From: Niastella caeni
GTDB taxonomy: Bacteria > Bacteroidota > Bacteroidia > Chitinophagales > Chitinophagaceae
Assembly (NCBI RefSeq): GCF_004834005.1
Contig: NZ_STFF01000003.1
Location: 124,001 to 188,000 of the forward strand
Direction of reading: 5' to 3'
DNA: 64,000 nucleotides
Part shown: in pieces, positions 44,092 through 52,543 of the stretch
How the letters are laid out: each line of letters starts with the position of its first letter
How positions within the stretch are numbered: position 1 is the first letter of the stretch
Made by a program: the position numbers and the translations under genes
Notes under the pieces: generated by a model
Database searches by the model: none
What the model was told of the DNA's origin: nothing
What the model saw: the letters and a program-made list of their open reading frames with translations, nothing else

Positions 44092-45258
44092 ATGGAAACG
44101 ATCACCGCATCTGCGCGACAACAGGTTGCTACGCCGGCGCATCCCACCAAGGCGGGACAGGTTATTACGGGTCCCGGCGTATTGCCACCGCCTATGAGTC
44201 CATTGATCATTGACGTTACACCCAAAGAACGAACTGCTATTTCAAATGTGGCCAATATACTGGCGAAAGCATTTGGTCATTATGAACACCCCGATTATAT
44301 TTCATCATTACACCTGAATGCGTTTCAATTATTGCCTGAGCGCGTTGCAGGTCTCTTAAGCCGTTTTGGTACTGATTTCTCACGCAACCAATATGGCGCA
44401 CTCGTATTAAGAGGGCTCACGGAGGTTGACCAGGACACCCTGGGCCCTACGCCCCCTTCCTGGAAAGAAACCGATTATAGCAAACTGGTCAAATATGGAT
44501 TTATTTGCTCCCTGCTGCATGGCGCCATACCGTCAAAACCGGTACAGTATTATGCACAACGAAAGGGCGGCGGTCTATTGCATGCCGTTATACCCGATGA
44601 GAAAATGAGCCATACCCAAACCGGCTCCGGTTCCCGCACTGATCTGTTTGTGCATACCGAAGATGCTTTCTTATTTAACCAGGCCGACTTCCTGAGCTTC
44701 CTTTTCCTGCGCAATGAAGAACAGGTGCCTTCTACTTTATATTCCATCCGCTCGCACGGCGATACGAATGAGGTCATGGAGGAATTGTTCAAGCCAATTT
44801 ATAAATGTCCGAAAGATGCCAATTATGCCGATGAAGAAAATGGCGAAGAAGAAGTGACTACTTCTATATTATATGGCAATCGGAAAAGACCTTTCATTCG
44901 CTTTGATGCCGCTGAACAGATCTATAATGAAAAAGCCGGACAAACGCCGGAGGCCATGAACAACCTCGTACGTTTTTGGGATGAGGCCAAGCAACTCATC
45001 TATAATAGTTTCATTCCCGAATCGGGCGATCTCATTTTTGTAAACAATCACCTGTGCGCTCACGGCAGAAACTCTTTTGTTGCCGGCTACCGCAACGAAA
45101 ATGGACAATTGGTGAAATGCGAACGCCGGCTCATGTTGCGCATGATGAGCAAAACCAGCCTCATCAACATCAGTTCGGTTACGCACACCGATGACCCATA
45201 TTTCATTATGGAAGAGCACTATGGAAAGCTTTTTCACACCGATCCCTCACACAAATAA
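44092..45258 (+). CDS. Fe(II)/2-oxoglutarate dioxygenase, probable L-lysine 4-hydroxylase
   Basis: A 388-residue clavaminate-synthase-like dioxygenase. The metal triad is visible: His188 and Glu190 in FVHTEDAF, and His324 in LCAHGRN; Arg346 or Arg350 (RRLMLRM) should bind 2-oxoglutarate. The HTEDAF wording is that of the VioC/AsnO/lysine-hydroxylase subfamily, whose members from Chitinophaga, Flavobacterium and Niastella (the KDO enzymes, recalled) hydroxylate free L-lysine at C4. The start at 44092 is preferred to 44023 because the extra 23 codons lie in the intergenic repeat tract. First gene of the siderophore operon; the decarboxylase follows after 12 bp, so the hydroxylated amino acid is its likely substrate. 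Arginine or ornithine remain possible substrates. Confidence 0.85.
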   Translation: METITASARQQVATPAHPTKAGQVITGPGVLPPPMSPLIIDVTPKERTAISNVANILAKAFGHYEHPDYISSLHLNAFQLLPERVAGLLSRFGTDFSRNQYGALVLRGLTEVDQDTLGPTPPSWKETDYSKLVKYGFICSLLHGAIPSKPVQYYAQRKGGGLLHAVIPDEKMSHTQTGSGSRTDLFVHTEDAFLFNQADFLSFLFLRNEEQVPSTLYSIRSHGDTNEVMEELFKPIYKCPKDANYADEENGEEEVTTSILYGNRKRPFIRFDAAEQIYNEKAGQTPEAMNNLVRFWDEAKQLIYNSFIPESGDLIFVNNHLCAHGRNSFVAGYRNENGQLVKCERRLMLRMMSKTSLINISSVTHTDDPYFIMEEHYGKLFHTDPSHK

Positions 45259-45270
45259 CAGACGACAACA

Positions 45271-46830
45271 ATGGAAAAACAAACCTTGATCTCTCTATAC
45301 GCCACGGAACTACCCGGGCACGAAACCGATGACAATGCCTGTAATGATATTTTTCATGAAAACACAGAAACCGAATACCGGCTGGCCATCAGAGCGGCGG
45401 CCGAACAGGTATCGGGGTTCTTAAAAAATACAAAGAAGCCGTTCAGCGGTATTAAGCCGGCTACTTTATTAGAAGAATTTGAAGACATCAGCCTTGATAA
45501 TCCACTGCCTGATTATAAAAGCCTGTTTGATGAAGTGAATGCTTTATACATCAAGCATGCCACAGCTTTTCATTTGCCGCAATACATTGCGCATCTCAAT
45601 TGCCCGGTGGTAATACCAGCGCTGGCTGCCGAAGTGATCATCAGCGCTATCAACTCGTCGCAGGATACATACGACCAGAGCGCCGGCGGTACTTTTATTG
45701 AACGCCGCCTTATTGACTGGACTGGTCAACAGATCGGGTACAATGAACAATGCGATGGCGTGTTTACCGGCGGCGGCTCGCAAAGCAACCTGATGGGCCT
45801 GCTGCTGGCCCGCGATTATTACGCACTTACCTATTTAAATCACAATATCAAATTACAGGGTCACCCGGCAAACGCAAATAAGTTCAGAATATTTGTGTCG
45901 GAAAAGGCGCATTTCAGCAATCATAAAAACGCCTCGCTGATGGGCCTCGGCGAACAGTCGATCGTAAAAATTGCTACGGATGAACGTTTCCGCATGGATG
46001 CAGCACTACTGGAACAGGCGATCCAGTTGGAGATAGAACAAGGCAACATTCCTATTGCCATCGTTGGAACGGCAGGTACTACCGATTTCGGGAATATCGA
46101 CCCGTTGCAGGAGATAGGTCGCATCGCTGAACGATACAACCTGTGGTTCCACATAGACGCTGCATATGGTTGCGGGTTATTATTGTCGGAAAAATACCGC
46201 TACCTGTTGAATGGTATTGAACAGGCAGATTCGGTAACGATCGACTATCATAAATCTTTCTTTCAACCCATCAGCAGCAGCGCTTTCCTGGTGAAGAATA
46301 AATTACACCTCAACATCATCAGGCACCATGCTGATTACCTGAACCCCAAAGAGCAGGATTATGATGAATTGCCCGCCCAGATCAATAAATCCATTACGCA
46401 AAGCACCCGCCGGTTCGACGCGTTGAAACTCTGGTTCACATTGCGGTTAATGGGCAAGCAAAAGTTGGGTCAGTATACAGACAGGATCATTGACACCACG
46501 GAGCAAGCGGCCTGCCTGATAGAATCATCCAATCATTTTGACCTGTTGAGCCATTCCGACCTTGGCGTACTGGTATTCCGGTACGTACCGCAACTCGTAC
46601 CAGCTATTGATGTATGCGCCATGAACCTGTATATAAAACAAACAATGTTCTTCAACGGTGAAGTGCTGGTGGCCAGCACCAGGGTGAACGGACAATTCTA
46701 TCTAAAATTCACCATCCTGAATCCGCTCACGACTATTAAACACATTCAAAACATTTTAACAATAATAAAGAAGCATGGAAAAGATTATGAGCAACGCCGC
46801 CACACACCGGCACACAGCGGAACAAATTAA
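45271..46830 (+). CDS. PLP-dependent group II amino-acid decarboxylase (DesA/DABA-decarboxylase-like)
   Basis: A 519-residue pyridoxal-phosphate decarboxylase of the aromatic-amino-acid/diaminobutyrate decarboxylase fold. Visible: FTGGGSQSNLMGLLLARD (cofactor phosphate region), HIDAAYGCG (Asp and Ala of the PLP site) and the Schiff-base lysine Lys328 in TIDYHKSFFQP. In siderophore clusters this type makes cadaverine (DesA), putrescine or 1,3-diaminopropane (RhbB). No diaminobutyrate aminotransferase is present, so lysine or hydroxylysine is the better substrate guess. If it takes 4-hydroxylysine the product is 1,5-diamino-3-pentanol. Its 3' end overlaps the next gene by 44-56 bp. Confidence 0.9.
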   Translation: MEKQTLISLYATELPGHETDDNACNDIFHENTETEYRLAIRAAAEQVSGFLKNTKKPFSGIKPATLLEEFEDISLDNPLPDYKSLFDEVNALYIKHATAFHLPQYIAHLNCPVVIPALAAEVIISAINSSQDTYDQSAGGTFIERRLIDWTGQQIGYNEQCDGVFTGGGSQSNLMGLLLARDYYALTYLNHNIKLQGHPANANKFRIFVSEKAHFSNHKNASLMGLGEQSIVKIATDERFRMDAALLEQAIQLEIEQGNIPIAIVGTAGTTDFGNIDPLQEIGRIAERYNLWFHIDAAYGCGLLLSEKYRYLLNGIEQADSVTIDYHKSFFQPISSSAFLVKNKLHLNIIRHHADYLNPKEQDYDELPAQINKSITQSTRRFDALKLWFTLRLMGKQKLGQYTDRIIDTTEQAACLIESSNHFDLLSHSDLGVLVFRYVPQLVPAIDVCAMNLYIKQTMFFNGEVLVASTRVNGQFYLKFTILNPLTTIKHIQNILTIIKKHGKDYEQRRHTPAHSGTN

Positions 46831-49213
46831 TTATACGGCGCTCATCAACAGCTATTGCCGCGAGTTCAGCAACTGGAGCCGGTACCAGGGCATTCCCAGG
46901 TATGATGATGTGCTGGCCGACTGGTTTCATGATACCGGTCATACCATGCATGTGCGCATTGACTTTACGTCGATAGGATCTGAAGTATATATTCCTTTAC
47001 AATACTATTCTGAAACCGGTATCCATAGTTTTTATTTTCCGGTGGCGGAAAGAGAGCTGGCCACCAATAGCATTCAGGAAATAAGCCCGTTCCGTTTCCT
47101 GGATCTGGTTACACAATATGCGCAAACCAACTACCCGGAGGCAAAAGCAACCCGTACGGCCCACCTGATGCAAAACAGCATCGATAACCTTGGCATTTAC
47201 CTCGACAGGTTCGAATCAAATCAACCTGCCATTGATAATGCGCAACAAACCTTTATAGAAGCGGAGCAATCCTTGTTGTTAGGACATAGTTTGCATCCGC
47301 TCACAAAAACAAGGGAAGGATTTACGACTGACGACCTGTTACAGTATTCACCTGAAACACAGGCCCGCTTTCCCTTGTATTACTTCTTAATTCACCCGGA
47401 GTATGTGATAGAGAAAAGCACGGAAGCTACCCTACCCTGCGATTGCCTGAAACAGGAATTGATGGCAGGCGAACTTTCACCTTCTATCAAAACAATTCTG
47501 CGGGAATATTACGATTACAAGATCGTACCTACGCATCCCTGGGAAGCACGTTACCTCTTGCAACAACCAGAAGTGCAGGAAATGCAGGCAAAGGGATTGT
47601 TATTCAGCCTGGGGGAAGCCGGCGCTGCTTATGCGCCAACATCGTCTGTCCGCACCGTTTACAATGAACAAAGCGACTGGATGTACAAGCTGTCGTTGCA
47701 TGTAAAGATCACCAACTCGTACCGCGTAAACTATCCGCATGAGTTGTATCGCGGTCATGATGCAGCGCGGTTGATGAAAACCAGTTGGGGCAAGGCTTTA
47801 CAACAATCGTTTCCTGAAGTGGAATTCATTACCGATCCCGCCTGCATTATGGTAACCTGGAATGGCGCTGTGATCGACGGGTTCACCACCAGTATTCGCA
47901 AGAATGTTTTTAAAGGAAGCAACGCGCAAAAGAATGTATCGCTGGTAGCAGCGCTGTGCCAGGATGGAATTGCCGGCAATACGCCGCGTATAGTAAATAT
48001 CATCCGCCAGGCAGCCAAACGCCGGGATCGACCTGTTCCCGAAACAGCGCTCGACTGGTTTACGCAATACCTGAACGTGTGTGTAAAACCATTGATCGGT
48101 ATTTTTAACCAGTTTGGCCTGGGCAGCGAATACCACCAACAGAACATCCTGCTTGAAATGGACGCTAACCTGTTCCCGGCTAAAATATATTTCCGCGATA
48201 ACCAGGGCTTCTTTTTCCGCGAAGGCAAGGTGAATGAGTTACTGCAGGTGATCCCTGATTTTGGCAACAACAGCCGGTCGTTCATTCCAGAGGAACGTAT
48301 GTACCGGTATTGGGACCATTACCTGATCTCAAACAACCTGTTTGGACTGGTGAATGCATTAGGCAAAAACAAACTGGCCGATGAAGTGACGCTGTTACGG
48401 ATGACTTATGAATTGTTATCATCATTGCGGGAAACGGATACAACAGGATTGGTAAATCATTTTTTGACCAGCAGCAAACTGAACACCAAAGGCAACCTGC
48501 TTACCAGCCTTAACAATATGGATGAAGCCAGCGCGCCGCGGACAAATCCCGCCGTGTATCGCACGTACTACAATCCATTGAATAAATATTTCTTTAGCAA
48601 TACGCTGATCAATCCAGCTTCAAAAGAGACCTTATACAGCCGCTATTTCTCCAAGGAAAATGTGACCATCAGTGTACGGCCAATGGACCTTGACCGCGAC
48701 CTGGAGATGCTGCATGAATGGTTTCATCGCGAACATGCCCTTAAGATCTGGCAGATGAACTGGCCCATCAGCAAATTGGAAACCTATTACCGTACGCTAT
48801 TGCCCGGTGATATGTTGTACGCCTACATCGGCGAAGCCAATGGCGAGCCCTCTTTCTATTTTGAAGTGTACTGGGCCATCCGCGACCTGGTTGGCGAGTA
48901 CTATGACGTGCTACCAACCGATTATGGTACGCATCAATACATCGCATCGATTGATCCCAAAAAGAAATACGTCTCGCCTTCTACCCAATGCATGGTGGAT
49001 TATGTTTTTGCCCAACCACAGGTTGGCAAAATGGTAGGCGAAGGATCGGTTGATTCGCTGGCATCGCTGATGAACAAGTTGCACGTAGGCTTTAAAATTG
49101 AAAAGGTGATAGAAATGCCGCACAAAAAAGCCAACCTGAACTTTTGTTACCGCGAATGGTACTGGGCCAAATTTCCACAAAACAAAAACATTATCATAAC
49201 GCCGAATGCTTAA
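46775..49213 (+). CDS. NIS synthetase (IucA/IucC) fused to a hydroxylamine acyltransferase (GNAT, IucB/RhbD-like)
   Basis: An 812-residue bifunctional enzyme. Residues about 150-600 are an NIS synthetase: THPWEARYLL, APTSSVRTVYN (ATP-binding Ser/Arg), KLSLHVKITNSYR, GSEYHQQNILLE and YFRDNQG, ending in the C-terminal FhuF-like iron-enzyme region. Residues about 630-800 are a GNAT domain of the siderophore acyltransferase type (ISVRPMDLDRDLEMLHEWFH; HQYIASIDP; GFKIEKVIEMPHKKANLNFC). The synthetase half forms amides with ATP; the GNAT half acylates the N-hydroxylated diamine. Separate proteins in aerobactin and rhizobactin are fused here. ATG at 46787 is an alternative start. Confidence 0.92.
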   Translation: MEKIMSNAATHRHTAEQINYTALINSYCREFSNWSRYQGIPRYDDVLADWFHDTGHTMHVRIDFTSIGSEVYIPLQYYSETGIHSFYFPVAERELATNSIQEISPFRFLDLVTQYAQTNYPEAKATRTAHLMQNSIDNLGIYLDRFESNQPAIDNAQQTFIEAEQSLLLGHSLHPLTKTREGFTTDDLLQYSPETQARFPLYYFLIHPEYVIEKSTEATLPCDCLKQELMAGELSPSIKTILREYYDYKIVPTHPWEARYLLQQPEVQEMQAKGLLFSLGEAGAAYAPTSSVRTVYNEQSDWMYKLSLHVKITNSYRVNYPHELYRGHDAARLMKTSWGKALQQSFPEVEFITDPACIMVTWNGAVIDGFTTSIRKNVFKGSNAQKNVSLVAALCQDGIAGNTPRIVNIIRQAAKRRDRPVPETALDWFTQYLNVCVKPLIGIFNQFGLGSEYHQQNILLEMDANLFPAKIYFRDNQGFFFREGKVNELLQVIPDFGNNSRSFIPEERMYRYWDHYLISNNLFGLVNALGKNKLADEVTLLRMTYELLSSLRETDTTGLVNHFLTSSKLNTKGNLLTSLNNMDEASAPRTNPAVYRTYYNPLNKYFFSNTLINPASKETLYSRYFSKENVTISVRPMDLDRDLEMLHEWFHREHALKIWQMNWPISKLETYYRTLLPGDMLYAYIGEANGEPSFYFEVYWAIRDLVGEYYDVLPTDYGTHQYIASIDPKKKYVSPSTQCMVDYVFAQPQVGKMVGEGSVDSLASLMNKLHVGFKIEKVIEMPHKKANLNFCYREWYWAKFPQNKNIIITPNA

Positions 49214-49246
49214 CGCCAAATACACCTATTGCGGGCGTTTGCATTC
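49204..49246 (+). other. Intercistronic hairpin
   Basis: GAATGC/GCATTC (49204-49209 with 49241-49246) and AACGCC/GGCGTT (49212-49217 with 49234-49239) form a 12-bp stem across the stop codon of the fusion gene. It may stabilise or process the operon mRNA. No T-tract follows, so readthrough to the monooxygenase gene is expected. Confidence 0.4.
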
Positions 49247-49298
49247 CGCGTTTAGCTTTCCGCTCACGAAATGACAATCATTCAAAAAAGCACTATAA

Positions 49299-50636
49299 AT
49301 GCAATCAAAACAAACATATTCACTCATAGGCATTGGCATTGGCCCATTTAATTTGGGACTGGCGGCCCTGATAGAACCGATTGCGGAGGCAAGCGCCGTA
49401 TTCTTCGACCAGTCAGAATCTTTCGACTGGCATCCGGGATTAATGTTGCCTAACGCAACCTTACAGGTGCCGTTCATGGCCGACCTGGTCACCCTGGCCG
49501 ACCCTACCAACAAATACAGCTTCCTGAATTTTTGTAAACAAACAAGCAGGATCTATCCCTTTTACATCAGGGAAAATTTCAACATTCTGCGCAAAGAGTA
49601 TAACAGTTATTGCCAATGGGTGGCTACCCAATTAAGCAATTGCCGGTTTGGGTATGAAGTCATAGCCATTGAGTATAACAACAACCTGTACGAAGTATCG
49701 GTTCGGTGCGTAAAAAGCGGCAAAACCGAAACGTATTATGCAGAGAAGCTGGTATTAGGCACCGGCACACAGCCTTATTTGCCCGCCTTTATTGATCGCA
49801 ACCAGGCACCAGGAGTTATTCATACTTCCCAATACCTGCACCATAAAGAAAAGCTGTTCAACAGTGGTTCAGTGGCCGTGATCGGGTCGGGACAAAGCGC
49901 TGCAGAAATATTCCAGGATCTGCTGCCTGCCACCCAACAAGGATTACAGTTGAGCTGGTTCACTCGATCACCCCGCTTTTATCCAATGGAATATTCGAAG
50001 CTGACACTGGAATTAACCTCGCCGGAGTATGTAGATTATTTCTATAACCTGCCTGAAGACAAAAGAAAAAAACTCCTGCAGAAACAAAACTCCTTGTACA
50101 AAGGCATCAACTATGATCTCATTAACGACATCTTCGACCAGTTGTACGAAATGAGTGTTGACAATGTTGCCCTGCCGGTTAACATTCGCTCCAATATGCG
50201 ACTGGAAAACATATCACCTGCCGATGACAACCTGTATAACCTGTATTTTACCGAAACCGAACAGCAGGAACCATATCAATGCCAGGCAAACCATGTAGTG
50301 CTGGCCACCGGTTACAAATACAAGGAACCGGCATTCCTGCAAGGCATAGCCGAACGCATCAACAGGCAGCCGGATGGATTGTTCCAGGTGCAGCGCGATT
50401 ATACCATCGATGTAAATGGCGATGAGCTATTTGTACAAAATGTAGAATTGCACACCCATGGGTTTGTAACGCCCGATCTGGGTATGGGCGCCTATCGCAA
50501 TGCGCACATCATAAACAAAGTAATCGGACGGGAAGTGTACCACATCGAAAAACGCATCGCCTTCCAAACATTTGGAACAGCGCCCCTTCGACTACGCTCA
50601 GGGCTCGCTGAGCCGGTATACAGTAACACTATTTGA
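49299..50636 (+). CDS. Flavin N-monooxygenase (lysine/ornithine/cadaverine N-hydroxylase, IucD/AlcA-like)
   Basis: A 445-residue FAD- and NADPH-dependent N-hydroxylase. FAD motif GIGIGPFNLGLAAL (about 12-25), DWHPGLMLPNATLQVPFMAD (substrate/FAD loop of the family), NADPH motif VIGSGQSAAEIFQD (about 196-209), and the C-terminal VLATGYKY and HTHGFVTPDLGMGAYRNA. It hydroxylates the terminal amine of the diamine before acylation, giving the hydroxamate. Its last 17 residues are encoded by a palindromic repeat (50585-50614) and look unlike family C termini. The next gene starts 22 bp after the stop. Confidence 0.93.
   Translation: MQSKQTYSLIGIGIGPFNLGLAALIEPIAEASAVFFDQSESFDWHPGLMLPNATLQVPFMADLVTLADPTNKYSFLNFCKQTSRIYPFYIRENFNILRKEYNSYCQWVATQLSNCRFGYEVIAIEYNNNLYEVSVRCVKSGKTETYYAEKLVLGTGTQPYLPAFIDRNQAPGVIHTSQYLHHKEKLFNSGSVAVIGSGQSAAEIFQDLLPATQQGLQLSWFTRSPRFYPMEYSKLTLELTSPEYVDYFYNLPEDKRKKLLQKQNSLYKGINYDLINDIFDQLYEMSVDNVALPVNIRSNMRLENISPADDNLYNLYFTETEQQEPYQCQANHVVLATGYKYKEPAFLQGIAERINRQPDGLFQVQRDYTIDVNGDELFVQNVELHTHGFVTPDLGMGAYRNAHIINKVIGREVYHIEKRIAFQTFGTAPLRLRSGLAEPVYSNTI
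50585..50614. repeat. Palindromic repeat element within the 3' end of the monooxygenase gene
   Basis: CCTTCGACTACGCTCAGGGC followed by TCGCTGAGCC, with nested palindromes GCTCA/TGAGC and GGCTC-GCT-GAGCC. This wording (TTCGACTACGCTCAG...GCTGAGCC) is a dispersed repeat familiar from Bacteroidota genomes (recalled). It supplies the last codons of the N-monooxygenase. Confidence 0.55.
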
Positions 50637-50658
50637 GCAGGAAAGAAAAAATAATACA

Positions 50659-52527
50659 ATGATTCAACCACTTGGGGGAACACAGCCGCTGGATATAGCC
50701 ATTTGGCAAAAAGTGAATACCAGGCTGCTGGCCAAAAGCATTGCTGAACTTATGCATGAACAGGTTGCTTTACCAACCATCGTTTCGGAAGATAACGATG
50801 GCCGCACAAATTTTCATTTAGCAACCGATCATGCGCATATTCACTATACGTTTTCAGGTTATAAACGCCAGTTGGATTACTGGCATATAGAACCGCAGAG
50901 CATACAACGACACAACAATGATGAAAATCTCTCCCTCCAACCGGAGAGCTTGTCCCGACAGGTCGGGAGAGTTGGGGGGAGGCCCGCCACCGATGCACCG
51001 TTGTTCTTTGTTGAGTTGCAAAACACCTTTGGCATCAGGCCGTTCACCCTCGCGCATTATGTAGAAGAGCTGTTACATACTTTGTATGCAGATGCTTATA
51101 TGCATGCTCAAGGTCGTTTTAGCGCCAGCCAACTGGCCAAAGCCGATTACCAGTGTGTAGAACACCAAATGGACGGCCACCCCTGGGTGATCGTCAACAA
51201 AAGCCGGCTTGGTTTTAATTATGAAGATTACATGCAATACGCGCCGGAAGCCAATCAACAAATACAGTTAAGCTGGATTGCCGTGCATAAAAACCGGGCT
51301 GCATTTCGCAGCCTGGAGCATATTGAAGAACAATCATTCTTTGCAGCCGAATTAGGCCAGGAAACCATCGACACTTTTAAAAAGATCATTGCCGATAAAG
51401 ACGCTAACCCTGCTGATTATACATTCATGCCGGTGCATCCCTGGCAATGGAACAACCAATTGCTGGTGCAATATGCCACAGAAATTGCCAATAAATGGCT
51501 GATCCCATTAGGATCAGGCGAAGACATGTATTCACCACAGCAAAGCATCCGCACTTTTTATAATGCCAGCCAACCACATAAGTATTATGTAAAGACAGCC
51601 ATTTCCATACTGAGCACCGGCAACATCCGGGGCCTTTCGCCCAGGCAAATGGCCATTGCGCCACGTGTAACAAGCTGGGTAATGAACATGCTGCAGGAAG
51701 ATGCTTATTTACAAAGCCTGGGTTTGGTATTGTTGGGTGAAGTGGCCACAGTCAGCTATACCCATCCATATTATCATTCCATTGTTGATCCGCCCTATCA
51801 ATACAAGGAATTCCTCGGTGTATTATGGCGGGAAAGCGCGGAAAAATATTTGCAACCAGGCGAACGCATCGTTACCATGGCATCGCTGTTATATGTAGAT
51901 GATGCAGGCAAAAGCTTTGTTGGCGAGCTGGTAAAACGTTCAGGCCTTACCATGGAAGCCTGGCTACAGGCCTACCTGCAAGCCTACCTGAAACCGTTGC
52001 TGCAGATCTATTACCAGCATTCTTTGTGCGTAACACCACATGGCGAAAACATCATCCTGGTATTGAAGGACGATGTACCCGTACGCATTATCATCAAGGA
52101 TTTTGTAGATGATATTGTGCTCACAGAAGAAGCTAAAGAAAAATTGCCTGAGGAATTAGTGGAAGGCATGATCGCTTCTTCCAATAAAGACAATGTACCG
52201 TTGTTTATTCTGCTAGGCGTTTTTGACGCTTTTTTCCGGTACCTCAGCAATGCGTTGCATACATATGCCGGGTATAACGAAAACGAGTTCTGGCAACAGG
52301 TATACGATGTCATTCTCGAATACCAGGCAGCTCATCCCGCGCTCGCCAATAAATTCGAAAAATACAACCTGTTTGTTCCGGAGTTTAAACGGTTTTACAT
52401 CAACAGCGTGCGACTGCTAGGCAATGCCTATGAAGAAAAGACCAGTTTTGCAATTCCGCGCAAAGGCGGCACGTTGCAAAATCCGCTCGCACACATCAGG
52501 CAGCAGGCACTAAGCGAATCAAACTAA
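50659..52527 (+). CDS. Second NIS synthetase (IucA/IucC family)
   Basis: A 622-residue NIS synthetase. Motifs: MPVHPWQWNNQLL, SPQQSIRTFYN (ATP site), KYYVKTAISILSTGNIRGLS, TPHGENIILVLKDDVPVRII with IKDF, and the C-terminal FhuF-like region. I start at the ATG at 50659 (22 bp after the monooxygenase stop) and not the ORF start at 50572, whose extra codons lie in the upstream gene and repeat. A palindromic repeat is inserted in frame near residues 92-108. Two synthetases fit stepwise acylation of citrate from both ends (as IucA plus IucC), or one citrate-type and one oligomerising enzyme (DesD-like); the subtype cannot be read by eye. Confidence 0.93.
   Translation: MIQPLGGTQPLDIAIWQKVNTRLLAKSIAELMHEQVALPTIVSEDNDGRTNFHLATDHAHIHYTFSGYKRQLDYWHIEPQSIQRHNNDENLSLQPESLSRQVGRVGGRPATDAPLFFVELQNTFGIRPFTLAHYVEELLHTLYADAYMHAQGRFSASQLAKADYQCVEHQMDGHPWVIVNKSRLGFNYEDYMQYAPEANQQIQLSWIAVHKNRAAFRSLEHIEEQSFFAAELGQETIDTFKKIIADKDANPADYTFMPVHPWQWNNQLLVQYATEIANKWLIPLGSGEDMYSPQQSIRTFYNASQPHKYYVKTAISILSTGNIRGLSPRQMAIAPRVTSWVMNMLQEDAYLQSLGLVLLGEVATVSYTHPYYHSIVDPPYQYKEFLGVLWRESAEKYLQPGERIVTMASLLYVDDAGKSFVGELVKRSGLTMEAWLQAYLQAYLKPLLQIYYQHSLCVTPHGENIILVLKDDVPVRIIIKDFVDDIVLTEEAKEKLPEELVEGMIASSNKDNVPLFILLGVFDAFFRYLSNALHTYAGYNENEFWQQVYDVILEYQAAHPALANKFEKYNLFVPEFKRFYINSVRLLGNAYEEKTSFAIPRKGGTLQNPLAHIRQQALSESN
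50931..50981. repeat. Palindromic REP-like element inserted in frame in the NIS synthetase gene
   Basis: Outer arms CTCCCTCCAAC/GTTGGGGGGAG (50931-50941 with 50971-50981, one G-U) enclose TCCCGAC-AG-GTCGGGA (50953-50968). It is read as SLQPESLSRQVGRVGGRP, foreign to the surrounding protein, between IQRHN and DAPLFFVELQ. Its length is compatible with the reading frame, so the enzyme stays open. A related element lies at 54001-54033. Confidence 0.75.
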
Positions 52528-52543
52528 TGATCAGGAACAAACA

